A program made the translations under genes and the position numbers. Positions 1-7,222 of a stretch of DNA of 20,303 bases are shown here, in pieces (positions within the stretch are counted from its first letter, which is position 1; each line of letters starts with the position of its first letter). The stretch is from a virus. A model generated the notes under the pieces. That model did no database searches, was not told where the DNA came from, and was given only the letters and a program-made list of their open reading frames with translations. The stretch covers positions 1 through 20,303 of the IMG/VR virus record IMGVR_UViG_3300038306_000120. The stretch is one strand, 5' to 3'.

Positions 1-53
1 GCAGGGTCGAAACCCTTGTGTGCTGCTCGTATCTCTAGGCTGATTTCATCCAT
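1..53 (-). CDS. Partial gene cut by the left edge
   Basis: An ATG at 53 opens a frame that stays open to the window edge and reads MDEISLEIRAAHKGFDP. It overlaps the end of the preceding 70-residue gene by 8 nt, the packing style used throughout this arm. T7 order would place small gene-4.x proteins or DNA polymerase next. The visible 17 residues do not resemble the start of T7 DNA polymerase, so I give no function. The call rests on an open frame plus overlap only. Confidence 0.4.
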   Translation of the reverse strand, partial: MDEISLEIRAAHKGFDP

Positions 54-258
54 TTAACTCTGCGAGCTGTGCCCGCACGGCCTTCTTGGCCTCGGCTACG
101 TTCCAGTGTTGGGAGAATCCCTTGACGCCATTAACGCTGACATGGTATGCACCAGACAGAGCTGGCTTGCCATAGGAGGTGCTGATGCGCGCCACCTGAA
201 CCCCGGCGACCATGGCATCTAGAATGCCGAAGCCCCGCTTGAGGTAGATGATGCTCAT
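46..258 (-). CDS. Hypothetical protein, 70 aa, downstream of primase-helicase
   Basis: A small 70-residue protein that I do not recognise. It is basic, with several Lys/Arg, a Gly-rich centre (GAYHVSVNGVKGF) and a helical C-terminus (WNVAEAKKAVRAQLAEL). It has no membrane segment or known motif. Its ATG overlaps the TGA of the primase-helicase gene (ATGA), so translation is probably coupled. Position matches the small gene-4.x proteins of T7-like phages, but I see no sequence evidence linking it to a particular one. Confidence 0.7.
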   Translation of the reverse strand: MSIIYLKRGFGILDAMVAGVQVARISTSYGKPALSGAYHVSVNGVKGFSQHWNVAEAKKAVRAQLAELNG

Positions 259-1910
259 CGCTCGTATGCCTTCTTCTCGGTGGTGACAGTAGACTGTCGA
301 TGGGTTTCCAGCAGCCGCCCGGTGGTGTGGTTGTACTCCAGGGCACAGTTCACCCCGGTCTCTCCTGAGAACCTGTTCTTCAGGACACGGCAGGTCGTAA
401 CGTCAGCTTGGTCTTCTGATTGCTGGTCCCGCTCAAAGCCAATGACGAGGAAGGCCAGCTGCCCGATGGCGCCTGAGCCTCGGAGGTGGGCAAGACTGAT
501 TTGTCCGCCATCCTCGTGGGCTGTCCCCGGTGGTCGCTTGAGGTGGGAGACAATGATGAGGGCAATGTTCAGTTCCTTGGTGAGCGTGGCCAGCTTGGTC
601 ATCAGCGCATCGATGCGACGCCGCTCGTCCCCTGACTCATCGCCTGAGACCATGATGGAGATGTGGTCTAGGAAGATGTACTTCGCACCCATGCCATGCA
701 CCATGAACCTAATCTTGCCGATGAGGTGGTCGGTGTCGGTGGAGCCGAAGTGGTCATAGAGGATGCAGTTGCCTGTCCCCATGGTGGCCTGGAAGGCGTC
801 ATGCAGTTTGTCCATCGGCACCTCCTTGCCGTGGATATGCAGTGGAACATTGAGCTCAATGCCTATGATGCCCTTAGCTGTCTGCTTCACGGACTCCTCC
901 AGTGCGAGGTAGCCCACCTTCTTGTCATTCGTAATCAGGTGGTGAGCTATCTCCCGGCAGATGCTGGACTTGCCAATGCCTGTGCCTGAGGTTAGAACAA
1001 CCAGCTCACCCAATCGGATGCCGTATGTCTTGGCGTTCATGCCACCCCAAGGATACGGGAAGGTCTCAGTGTCATCCTCCTCAGACACCAGCTCCCAGAG
1101 GTCCTCACCGAGGACGACACCGTCAGGACGGAAGGGCTTGGCGCCCCACTGGGCAGACACAAGCTCGCTTCCTTTGCCAGCCATCAGCATCTCGTTTGCG
1201 TCCTTCATGGGCAAGGTGGCAATCTTAGCCTTACCCACGGACAACATCAAACTACACTTCTCTGCGGCCTTGCGGCCTGGCTCATCGTTGTCAAACATGA
1301 AAACAACGGAGTCAAAGGTCTCGAGCCATTCGAGACTGTTGGCCACGGACTTGTGTGCACCTTCGGCACCGTTGGGGATGGAGACCACCGCCCACTTGTT
1401 GCCCGTCACCTGTGATAGTGACAGTGCATCAATCTCACCTTCAGTGATGGTGACCATCTTGCCACCGCCACGCCAGAGGTGCTGACCATACAGCCCAATG
1501 TTCTTGTTCTTACCCCGGATGGAGAAGTTCTTGTCCTTGAAGCGGCACTTCTGGGTCGTTGGGAAGCCCGCGTCATCGCGGAAGGTTGCCACCTGGCAGG
1601 GCTCTTCCTTGCCTGTCGCCTTGCAGAATGCCACGCCGACTCCATAGTCCCACTTGCGGCAGGTCTCTTCGGTCAGTCCCCGGCTGGGGATGGGCTGGTA
1701 CGTCCGCTCAATGAGGTCCGAAGGAATCTTCGGCTGCTTAGCTGCGGCTACTCCAGCCTCATGTTCGTGGTGTCCACATGAAAAGCAGTGGCCATGCCCA
1801 TCATCATATCTTGCAAGAGCGTCAGAGCTGGAGCAGTTAGGGCATGGTTCATGTCCTGTGAAGTTACTGTCTGAAGCAGCACGTGTGTCTGGGGTTGTGT
1901 TGTTGTCCAT
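255..1910 (-). CDS. T7 gp4-like DNA primase-helicase
   Basis: A bifunctional replication protein of 551 residues that primes lagging strands and unwinds the fork. An N-terminal zinc-ribbon has the CPNC pair at residues 23-26 and CFSC at 42-45. The TOPRIM primase core shows TEGEIDALS and the acidic MFDNDEPGRKA motif. The C-terminal RecA-like helicase has Walker A SGTGIGKSS, Walker B LDHISIMVSGDESGDERR, the SHLKRP motif and LRGSGAIGQL, each closely matching T7 gp4. I start it at ATG 1910. The frame extends to a TTG at 1982, but those 24 extra residues look unconserved and lie inside the resolvase gene. No strong Shine-Dalgarno precedes 1910, so translation may depend on the overlapping resolvase gene. 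Its stop overlaps the next ATG. All catalytic motifs are intact, so it is probably functional. Confidence 0.95.
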   Translation of the reverse strand: MDNNTTPDTRAASDSNFTGHEPCPNCSSSDALARYDDGHGHCFSCGHHEHEAGVAAAKQPKIPSDLIERTYQPIPSRGLTEETCRKWDYGVGVAFCKATGKEEPCQVATFRDDAGFPTTQKCRFKDKNFSIRGKNKNIGLYGQHLWRGGGKMVTITEGEIDALSLSQVTGNKWAVVSIPNGAEGAHKSVANSLEWLETFDSVVFMFDNDEPGRKAAEKCSLMLSVGKAKIATLPMKDANEMLMAGKGSELVSAQWGAKPFRPDGVVLGEDLWELVSEEDDTETFPYPWGGMNAKTYGIRLGELVVLTSGTGIGKSSICREIAHHLITNDKKVGYLALEESVKQTAKGIIGIELNVPLHIHGKEVPMDKLHDAFQATMGTGNCILYDHFGSTDTDHLIGKIRFMVHGMGAKYIFLDHISIMVSGDESGDERRRIDALMTKLATLTKELNIALIIVSHLKRPPGTAHEDGGQISLAHLRGSGAIGQLAFLVIGFERDQQSEDQADVTTCRVLKNRFSGETGVNCALEYNHTTGRLLETHRQSTVTTEKKAYER

Positions 1911-2251
1911 CGTTTCAGTTCTGTTGAAGCTATTACTTTCTTGTCCTCTAGGATTACTCCATGCTTCTGGAGTGCATCCCAAATCGCCTTGAGGTAGTTG
2001 TCCAAGTCCGGTGCTGGGAACAGCAGCTTGGTTGTCTTAGGGCTATTCACCTCGAACAGCTGCGCCATGATGAGGGTGCTGTCGTAGGGGAGAAAACCAG
2101 CAGCTTGAGCTTCGGCCACCGCCGCTTCAATAGTCGTTGCGTTTCCCTTGCGGTACTCGGCATACGGTCCCTTGTAGTATGAAGGTCCATACCTTGCTAC
2201 GCGGACACGACTTGCGGCGATTGGATTCTGCTCAAGCTGGAGGTAAAGCAT
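1748..2251 (-). CDS. RusA-family Holliday-junction resolvase
   Basis: A 167-residue protein with the RusA signature: PDLDN at residues 81-85, then K88, D92, D103 and K113. The spacing fits the family's metal-binding Asp and Lys residues. RusA enzymes cut branched DNA. The gene sits between ssDNA-binding protein and primase-helicase, exactly where T7 has endonuclease I (gene 3), so it probably replaces that enzyme in resolving replication and packaging intermediates. Its ATG overlaps the TAA of the ssDNA-binding gene (TAATG). The RusA core ends near residue 115, where the ATG of the primase gene begins. The remaining 53 residues are encoded in a different frame of the primase gene and look low in conservation. 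Family assignment is firm; the role of the tail is unknown. Confidence 0.85.
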   Translation of the reverse strand: MLYLQLEQNPIAASRVRVARYGPSYYKGPYAEYRKGNATTIEAAVAEAQAAGFLPYDSTLIMAQLFEVNSPKTTKLLFPAPDLDNYLKAIWDALQKHGVILEDKKVIASTELKRWTTTQPQTHVLLQTVTSQDMNHALTAPALTLLQDMMMGMATAFHVDTTNMRLE

Positions 2252-2841
2252 TAGAAGTTGAAGTCGTCGCCCCCTGCTTCCAATGCGGACTGACCCTCAC
2301 CCCCGGATGGGGCGACAGCCTCGATGCCAAAGTCATCAGCAGATGCTTGGACACCATAGTATTCAGGCTCGATGATGAGGCACGAGAGAATCTCGAAAGT
2401 CACACCGACCTTTGGCTTGCTGTAGGGCTTCATTGCCAGAGAGACCCGCATCTTCGTGCCCTTGCCAAGGTTGCCCTCAGGAACGAACTTCTGCATGTCT
2501 GTGTCAAACAGAACGTGCGGCTGGTTCGTCCATGCGGTGCCATCCTTGCGGACGCCTCCCACCTTACGCTTGCACTTGATGAGAACCTTGTTGGTTGCGT
2601 TCCCATCCTCATCCACGTAGTTGGTAATCGGGATTGGATTTGTTGGCTTGCCTTCACCAAAGTCAGCCTTGGTCTCAGCATAGAATGCCTTGACGGTCTT
2701 CAAGAAGTCTTGGGCATCAGCCTTATCGACAATCAAGTCCACGTACCACTGGTGCTCGAACTTGGTGTCTGGGTTATCTGGATTGATGGAGCACCATGAG
2801 GAGGTGCCCACCGGGGTTACGATTTTGGTTGTTTTTACCAT
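2251..2841 (-). CDS. T7 gp2.5-like single-stranded DNA-binding protein
   Basis: A 196-residue protein in the gp2.5 position, between RNA polymerase and the endonuclease gene. It has a beta-rich body (for example VLIKCKRKVGG and FEILSCLIIEPEYYG) and ends in a Gly/acidic tail, GGDDFNF. The acidic tail with a terminal Phe is the hallmark of gp2.5 proteins, which use it to contact DNA polymerase and the primase-helicase. The start at 2841 is supported by a Shine-Dalgarno (AGGA, 6 nt before ATG). The stop overlaps the resolvase start (TAATG). It should coat ssDNA at the replication fork and in recombination. Confidence 0.9.
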   Translation of the reverse strand: MVKTTKIVTPVGTSSWCSINPDNPDTKFEHQWYVDLIVDKADAQDFLKTVKAFYAETKADFGEGKPTNPIPITNYVDEDGNATNKVLIKCKRKVGGVRKDGTAWTNQPHVLFDTDMQKFVPEGNLGKGTKMRVSLAMKPYSKPKVGVTFEILSCLIIEPEYYGVQASADDFGIEAVAPSGGEGQSALEAGGDDFNF

Positions 2842-2858
2842 GTGTTTCCTGCCTGTCT

Positions 2859-5243
2859 CTAATGAAAGAAGTACAAGGACTTGAGTAGGTCTGAGATGTC
2901 CAACTCCCCCGCGATGGGAGGGGTCAGGATGCTCTCATGTGTTAAAGAATAAGAGCACCGGATGTCCTTGTCAAAGGATTCGAGGAGATTATTTTGGAAA
3001 ATCCCAATAGTCTCCTCACGAAGGCCGCGCGCTAGGGTTGCGGCGTCGGCGGCGTGGGTTGCAAAGGAGTCATGCACCATCGCCAGAGAGTTGACACCCT
3101 CCAGCTTCATGCGGTTGACGGTAGCCAGCATCACGCTGCTGTCCAGGGAGTGGATGAAGTTCGGCACGATGGCCTTGAGATTGTCCCGCGCAGACAGGGA
3201 ATCCAGAGGGTCTTTGTAGAATGCCTCCTTCCGTATCTTGGAGCCGATGGCCGTGACCACCCTACGCCGCACCGTCTGCCTGTATCCTTGGTAAACTCTG
3301 AGGCCGATGGGTGTCACCCACGACACGCCCGTGTCAGCCTCTACGGCAGGTCTGATGGTGTCCTTAATCCAGGCCATCAGGTCAAGGGCGCGCGGCATCA
3401 TCTCTTGGATGACACCCCAGGTGTACCCAGCCAGGACTGCACACTGCGGGCGGAGGCGTCCACCGAAGGGTAGCCGTCCACTCTCAATGAAGCTGGAATA
3501 CATGGTGTCCTGGAAGAGCTGGATGATGGTGAAGTAGCTGGCACCATACGGCACCGACATGACCACCCGCTTCATCAGCTTCCGGTCGATGCCATACCTG
3601 AGCAGCTCGAGATTCCCCTTGGTTGGGTCATGCTCCAGCTTGTGTGTCACTGCGTCTGCCACCTTCTGATAGATGTCGGCTGGCCTATCTTGTGGTGTGC
3701 AGTTGGTGGCTGAGCCAATGTCCTTGTCACGCAGCAGGAGGGACATGAGTTGCAGCCCGTTGTTGCTGCCATCCATAGCGCATGGGATGTGGGAGGGGTG
3801 AGCTGGGTCGGCATCATGCGCCGCGAACTCCAGGCACCACGCCAGGAACTGGAAGGGACTGTCGGCGCGCGCCCACTCTGTCCAGTCCAGGGGGTTGGCC
3901 GCGCTGTCCATGATGTGCTGCCTCATCCCCAGCACCTGGGCGATGCGGTTGGCCAGTGAACCCTTGAACCCCCAGAGATTGGCTCCATGTATCAGGAACC
4001 AGCGGTAGGCATCGGAGTCCATGACCTTCCCCTCTGCAAACAGAAGCAGCCCCTTGGCTACGTCATCACCCTGCGGGCTGAACACCTTAGGCAGGGGATA
4101 CGCGCGCCCTCGAAAGTCTAGGTGGTGTGGAAAGTAAATGGCGGATTCGCCTGAAAACTTTTCGGCTGTTTTTATGCTTGTGTTTAGTCTGAACCTGCGC
4201 CCCACGTTCATGCTGTTGGTGGCATGGATGCGCTGCACCTCACGGAAGTGTTGGCGCTGCTCCGCCTTGGAGGCGCCAACTGGATAGTCTGGCTCAGCTA
4301 GGAAGTCGCAATCAGGCAGCCCTGCGATGGTGGAACGCTCCTCCCAGAGCGTCCGCATTACGGCCAGCACCTTGGTGTTCACCTTCCATGCTGTGCTCTG
4401 CAATGTGTTGACAGCAGCGAAGGCGCGCGGACAGTCAGCTGCCTTGAGGTCATCATAGTGTTTGCCCTCCTTGGCATTGATGAACCCACGAGACTGGAAC
4501 TCCTCGAGATTGTAGCCGCCAGTGTAGTTGTCCACCCAGTCATTCGGTGGCTCCACCATTGGCTCATATAGGACACCACGAAGGCCATCCTGGCGGTAGC
4601 TCTCAGCCAGCCATGCCTCCATCTCTGCGGTTGGAGCCACGAGGCCGATGCGGCGCCCGCGCTGCAAGCGGTGGTAAATCTTAATCATCCCGGTGTGCTT
4701 CTCCATGAGCATGAGCGCCGTCATCCCGATTGAGATAAGGTCGCCACGGCTCCAGCCACGGTTGATGATGCCCGCGCGGCGCGCGTTCTTGAGAATGGTC
4801 TGCTCGGTGCGGCGGTCGTTCTTGTGCTTGTTCTCAATCAACTCAGAGTTGAAGGTGGCCGAGTGGGTCTCCTTGAATCCTTGGAGCTGGTGTTCGAGCT
4901 GGATGGCGCGGCCAATCGCCCCAGCTAGTGCCGTGCGCTTGCGCTTGCGGCTGATACCATCCAGCACGGCGCGCGCGATGATGGTGCTGGTCAGCTCAGG
5001 TGTGAGTAGGCGGAAGAAGGGCTTCACCTTCTTACCCACCCCAGCGCCCGCACCATCCAGCCACTCGCTGATGCCAACAGTCAGGGGGAGGATGGCAACG
5101 GACAGCGCGAGGCTGCCTGTTGCCGTGGATGTCTCATGCCCATCAGCTACCTGACGGGCGTTTGCCTTGTACCTGCGCGCAATGCCTGTGTCAAGGGCTG
5201 CCCGCTCTTGGTCGCCCTGCCTACTCACGGGTTGACATGCCAT
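2859..5243 (-). CDS. Single-subunit T7-like DNA-directed RNA polymerase
   Basis: A 794-residue frame, somewhat shorter than T7 RNA polymerase (883 aa) mainly in the N-terminal domain. Conserved core elements are present: DFRGRAYPLP near 376; AMDGSNNG with the catalytic Asp at 491 (T7 Asp537); DRKLMKRVVMSVPYG with Lys558 and Tyr566 (T7 Lys631/Tyr639); PNFIHSLDSS near 694; and MVHDSF with Asp725 (T7 Asp812). It ends LYFFH, so the aromatic C-terminal foot is kept but one residue follows the Phe pair. It should transcribe from the two phage promoters near 10.7 kb. The start is uncertain. ATG 5243 has no suitable Shine-Dalgarno, whereas the well-placed GGAG serves an ATG at 5256 whose frame stops after 11 codons (see the separate entry). 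A +1 shift there would fuse it to this gene. Confidence 0.95.
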   Translation of the reverse strand: MACQPVSRQGDQERAALDTGIARRYKANARQVADGHETSTATGSLALSVAILPLTVGISEWLDGAGAGVGKKVKPFFRLLTPELTSTIIARAVLDGISRKRKRTALAGAIGRAIQLEHQLQGFKETHSATFNSELIENKHKNDRRTEQTILKNARRAGIINRGWSRGDLISIGMTALMLMEKHTGMIKIYHRLQRGRRIGLVAPTAEMEAWLAESYRQDGLRGVLYEPMVEPPNDWVDNYTGGYNLEEFQSRGFINAKEGKHYDDLKAADCPRAFAAVNTLQSTAWKVNTKVLAVMRTLWEERSTIAGLPDCDFLAEPDYPVGASKAEQRQHFREVQRIHATNSMNVGRRFRLNTSIKTAEKFSGESAIYFPHHLDFRGRAYPLPKVFSPQGDDVAKGLLLFAEGKVMDSDAYRWFLIHGANLWGFKGSLANRIAQVLGMRQHIMDSAANPLDWTEWARADSPFQFLAWCLEFAAHDADPAHPSHIPCAMDGSNNGLQLMSLLLRDKDIGSATNCTPQDRPADIYQKVADAVTHKLEHDPTKGNLELLRYGIDRKLMKRVVMSVPYGASYFTIIQLFQDTMYSSFIESGRLPFGGRLRPQCAVLAGYTWGVIQEMMPRALDLMAWIKDTIRPAVEADTGVSWVTPIGLRVYQGYRQTVRRRVVTAIGSKIRKEAFYKDPLDSLSARDNLKAIVPNFIHSLDSSVMLATVNRMKLEGVNSLAMVHDSFATHAADAATLARGLREETIGIFQNNLLESFDKDIRCSYSLTHESILTPPIAGELDISDLLKSLYFFH

Positions 5244-5256
5244 CGAAGGACTTCAT
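5221..5256 (-). other. Out-of-frame start with Shine-Dalgarno at the RNA polymerase 5' end (possible +1 frameshift)
   Basis: The upstream gene's TAA overlaps an ATG at 5256 (TAATG), with GGAG 8 nt before it. This is the coupled-start pattern seen at most junctions here. That frame reads MKSFDGMSTRE and then meets TAG at 5223-5221. Skipping one base (GAG, then AGG instead of TAG) enters the polymerase frame at RQGDQERAALDTG, the part that looks like the normal polymerase N-terminus. It may be a programmed +1 shift, a leader peptide with re-initiation at 5243, or a sequencing/assembly indel. The sequence alone cannot separate these. Confidence 0.5.
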
Positions 5257-5657
5257 TATGCCAGCTCCACAGTACGGGCAAAGGCCATGAGGGCGCGCTC
5301 GACCAGCTGTGCATCGCACTCGTTCTCCTTCCAGGCAGTCTGGGACGCGTATCCCGTAGGCTGGTAGCCGAGCAGCGCCATGCGTGAGCGGTGGAGCTGG
5401 AGGACTAGGGAGGCCACCGCAGCCTCATCCAGAAGCACACAGTGCGCCTCTGGCATGGTGAGCATGATGTGGGTCAGCTCGAGGCGTGGGCTGAGAGGTA
5501 GGGAGCACTCTACAGTGTCCCCATCCATGTCAGCCACCTCAAACCTGCGGCGGAGGTCGGTGGGCGTGACACGACGCGCGTAGTCTTCTGGGTGGTGCAG
5601 AGCCAGCGTGTCGTAATGGGCGGCGCTGAGTGTGAGTGATTGGAAGGTGTGTTTCAT
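5256..5657 (-). CDS. Hypothetical protein, 133 aa, directly upstream of RNA polymerase
   Basis: I do not recognise this protein. It is a mixed alpha/beta, moderately acidic protein with His-rich N-terminal segments (SAAHYDTLALHHPEDY) and a helical C-terminal third. It has no membrane span and no metal-binding cluster. Its ATG overlaps the upstream gene's TGA (ATGA) and its TAA overlaps an ATG leading towards RNA polymerase, so it is translationally linked on both sides. In T7 this stretch of early region carries host-takeover genes such as 0.3 to 0.7, but no similarity to those is visible. Confidence 0.75.
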   Translation of the reverse strand: MKHTFQSLTLSAAHYDTLALHHPEDYARRVTPTDLRRRFEVADMDGDTVECSLPLSPRLELTHIMLTMPEAHCVLLDEAAVASLVLQLHRSRMALLGYQPTGYASQTAWKENECDAQLVERALMAFARTVELA

Positions 5658-5998
5658 GAGTTTTTGGTGGCGCTTTTGCTGGTTTCACTTTGTAGCAAAC
5701 GCACCGCTGTGCGAATCCTGTAGGTGTCGATGTTTCCAGGGTCCCGCTCGTCCTGCCCATTGGCGGCCATGGAAGCTCGTAGGATTGCGAGTGCATAGGT
5801 TTGGGCACCGTGCGCGTCCGTGCACTGACCATGGGAGGTGATGCAGACTGTGCCGAGGTCGTTAAGGCTCACCTGGAAGTCTGGGTTCCATTTAAGTCCG
5901 GGCGCGTCACAGGTGGCGTCCCAGTCAGCGCGTGGGTCGGGGCGGGATGCCTCAAGACGGGCAATCTCGGTATCGATTTCTTGGTTTGTGAGTTTCAT
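5654..5998 (-). CDS. Hypothetical protein, 114 aa
   Basis: Unrecognised. The N-terminus is helical (MKLTNQEIDTEIARLEASRP). The middle carries several Cys residues (DATCDAP, TVCITSHGQCTD) without a clear CxxC pair. The C-terminus is helical (TYALAILRASMAANGQ) with a basic, Ser-rich tail. The start at 5998 follows a Shine-Dalgarno-like AGGA about 7 nt upstream. The gap to the preceding gene is 8 nt and its stop overlaps the next start (ATGA). It belongs to the same leftward early transcript. Confidence 0.75.
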   Translation of the reverse strand: MKLTNQEIDTEIARLEASRPDPRADWDATCDAPGLKWNPDFQVSLNDLGTVCITSHGQCTDAHGAQTYALAILRASMAANGQDERDPGNIDTYRIRTAVRLLQSETSKSATKNS

Positions 5999-6006
5999 GT
6001 GTTTTC

Positions 6007-6294
6007 CTAGAGGGCGGCTCGGGTGAGGTGGTCGATGAGGTAGTCAAGGCGGGCGCGAACCTGCTTGGCCTCTTCAAGGTTCAGGTAGGTGGCACCCCGG
6101 CACTCTGGGAGATTTACAATCACGTTGGAGTAGCCGAACATATTGACCTGGAGTGGTGCTCCAGCCTCTGGCTCCACCTCCCAGCCTCGTGGATGCTGGG
6201 GTGCTGGAGCCTCGAACAAGTGAGGCATGAGGTCGTGAAGTTGCTTTGCCTCTTCGGGCGTAGCGTCAGTGAGTGTGAGTTTTTTGATGGGCAT
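6007..6294 (-). CDS. Hypothetical protein, 95 aa, paralogue of the 7223-7519 gene
   Basis: It begins MPIKKLTLTDATPEEAKQL and continues LMPHLFEAPAP. The gene at 7223-7519 begins MSIKKLSLTHASRDEQARL and continues LMPHLFNAPAP, so the two are clearly duplicates sharing an N-terminal motif of about 30 residues, while the rest has diverged. Both end in a helix rich in Arg, Leu and Ala. The function is unknown. The ATG overlaps the stop of the MarR-like gene (TAATG). A local duplication inside the early region is the simplest explanation. Confidence 0.75.
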   Translation of the reverse strand: MPIKKLTLTDATPEEAKQLHDLMPHLFEAPAPQHPRGWEVEPEAGAPLQVNMFGYSNVIVNLPECRGATYLNLEEAKQVRARLDYLIDHLTRAAL

Positions 6295-6674
6295 TACAGT
6301 AGTGAGGTGTTGAGGTCAATGAGGAGGCAGGTCTTGAGCGCCCGGCCTTTGGGTGAGAGCGTCACAAGTTTGCGGCGCTTGTCTGTTGGGTCGATGGTGC
6401 ACTGGAGTAAGCCAGCACACTCGCCGCCCCGTGGGTGGTCGTTGGCGTCGCCCAGCAGCCGCAGGTAGCGGGCAACTGAGCCTTGGGTGACGCGCACTTC
6501 CTTGACCAGCTCCCTCACAAGGATGGGCTGGGGGTCTACGCGCATGACGTTCAGCAGGACAGCGACACCTTGGGTCTCAAGGTCGCCGCCCACTGCGTCA
6601 CGGATGGCGTCAAGGGAGTCAATCAGAGCCTTGATGCGCGGGCTATCCAAGGGTGCCACCTCGCATCTCGACAA
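6294..6674 (-). CDS. MarR-like winged-helix DNA-binding protein
   Basis: A protein of up to 126 residues. The helix-turn-helix region reads ILVRELVKEVRVTQGSVARYLRLLGD. A wing follows, DPTDKRRKLVTLSPKGRAL, which matches the D-x-x-D-x-R-x-x-x-V-x-L-T-x-x-G-R pattern of MarR regulators. The dimerisation helices usual at both ends are short. It could regulate phage early genes or host promoters; the target is inferred, not seen. The start is ambiguous. The frame opens at a TTG at 6674. GTG 6659 and TTG 6650 are alternatives, and the last has the best Shine-Dalgarno (GAGGTG, 6 nt upstream) and overlaps the stop of the preceding small membrane protein. Its stop overlaps the next ATG. Confidence 0.7.
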   Translation of the reverse strand: MSRCEVAPLDSPRIKALIDSLDAIRDAVGGDLETQGVAVLLNVMRVDPQPILVRELVKEVRVTQGSVARYLRLLGDANDHPRGGECAGLLQCTIDPTDKRRKLVTLSPKGRALKTCLLIDLNTSLL

Positions 6675-6771
6675 CAGCCTTGAGGCCGAGCCATCCGATG
6701 TAGCACCAGAGCGATGCGGCGGTGAAGAACACGAGCTTGCGCACGTTCTTGCGGGTTTTGGGTGAGGCCAT
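6643..6771 (-). CDS. Small single-pass membrane protein, 42 aa
   Basis: The frame ATG 6771 to TAG 6643 gives 42 residues. A basic N-terminus (MASPKTRKNVRK) is followed by one hydrophobic span, LVFFTAASLWCYIGWLGL, and a short polar tail. This layout predicts one inner-membrane helix with the positive N-terminus in the cytoplasm. It fills an otherwise empty gap between two genes, starts 3 nt after the stop of the gene above it, and overlaps the MarR-like gene below. Small membrane proteins of T7-like early regions often inhibit host functions or exclude other phages, but no family is recognised. Confidence 0.6.
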   Translation of the reverse strand: MASPKTRKNVRKLVFFTAASLWCYIGWLGLKAVVEMRGGTLG

Positions 6772-6774
6772 AGC

Positions 6775-6996
6775 TTAGGTGCCCGCCTCTTCTAGGCCAA
6801 GGTAGTCGGTGATTTCGGTGGCTCTCTCGTTCAGCTCCTCACGGGCTGCTTCGTATTCCTGGAGGCGCCACTCAAGCTCCTCGTCCTCGGTGTCGATGTC
6901 GAGAATGGGGGCAGGGCTGCGGAAGGCTGCCTCATGGATGATTTTTCTCTCATACTCAGTGAGAGTTGAGAGGGTGGTGTTTGCGATGTCTGACAT
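6775..6996 (-). CDS. Hypothetical acidic coiled protein, 73 aa
   Basis: A very acidic, mostly helical protein. The C-terminal half (DTEDEELEWRLQEYEAAREELNE) looks like a short coiled coil. The start at 6996 is strongly supported by TAGGAG 8 nt upstream. It is the first gene after a 226-nt gap, so it may open a second transcription unit of the early arm. Charge and size resemble small phage inhibitors that mimic DNA or bind host enzymes, but that is only a possibility. Confidence 0.7.
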   Translation of the reverse strand: MSDIANTTLSTLTEYERKIIHEAAFRSPAPILDIDTEDEELEWRLQEYEAAREELNERATEITDYLGLEEAGT

Positions 6997-7222
6997 TTGT
7001 ATCTCCTAGAGATGGTGGAGGGGAGTCTTCCCCTTGAGGTGGTAAGAGTATCAAGGTATTCTGGTAATGTAAAGACATTCTCAAAATACTTTCTCTTGGG
7101 TATGACGGTAAAAGAAAGAGTGGATTAAGGTTGAAATCCCCTCCGCATTCAGTCACACTGGGGGTCGTGGTGGCTTTTGCAGAGGGAGTAAAGGGTGTTT
7201 AGAGGGTTACTCTAGAGGGCTT
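6997..7222 (-). promoter_or_regulatory. Intergenic gap with a weak host-type promoter candidate
   Basis: This is the only sizeable break in the leftward early arm. On the minus strand a -35-like TTTACA lies 17 nt before TACTCT (around 7075-7047), in an AT-rich stretch; the match is weak. A 5-bp stem, GGGGA/TCCCC, lies at 7021-7034. The 14-mer TCTCAAAATACTTT at 7079-7092 recurs in inverted orientation at 11308-11321. No gene is visible. It could hold a promoter or processing site for the genes from 6996 down to RNA polymerase. Confidence 0.35.

Noticed and set aside
255-1485. Long plus-strand frames opposite the primase-helicase gene
   Set aside because: They are antisense shadows of a gene with complete helicase and primase motifs.
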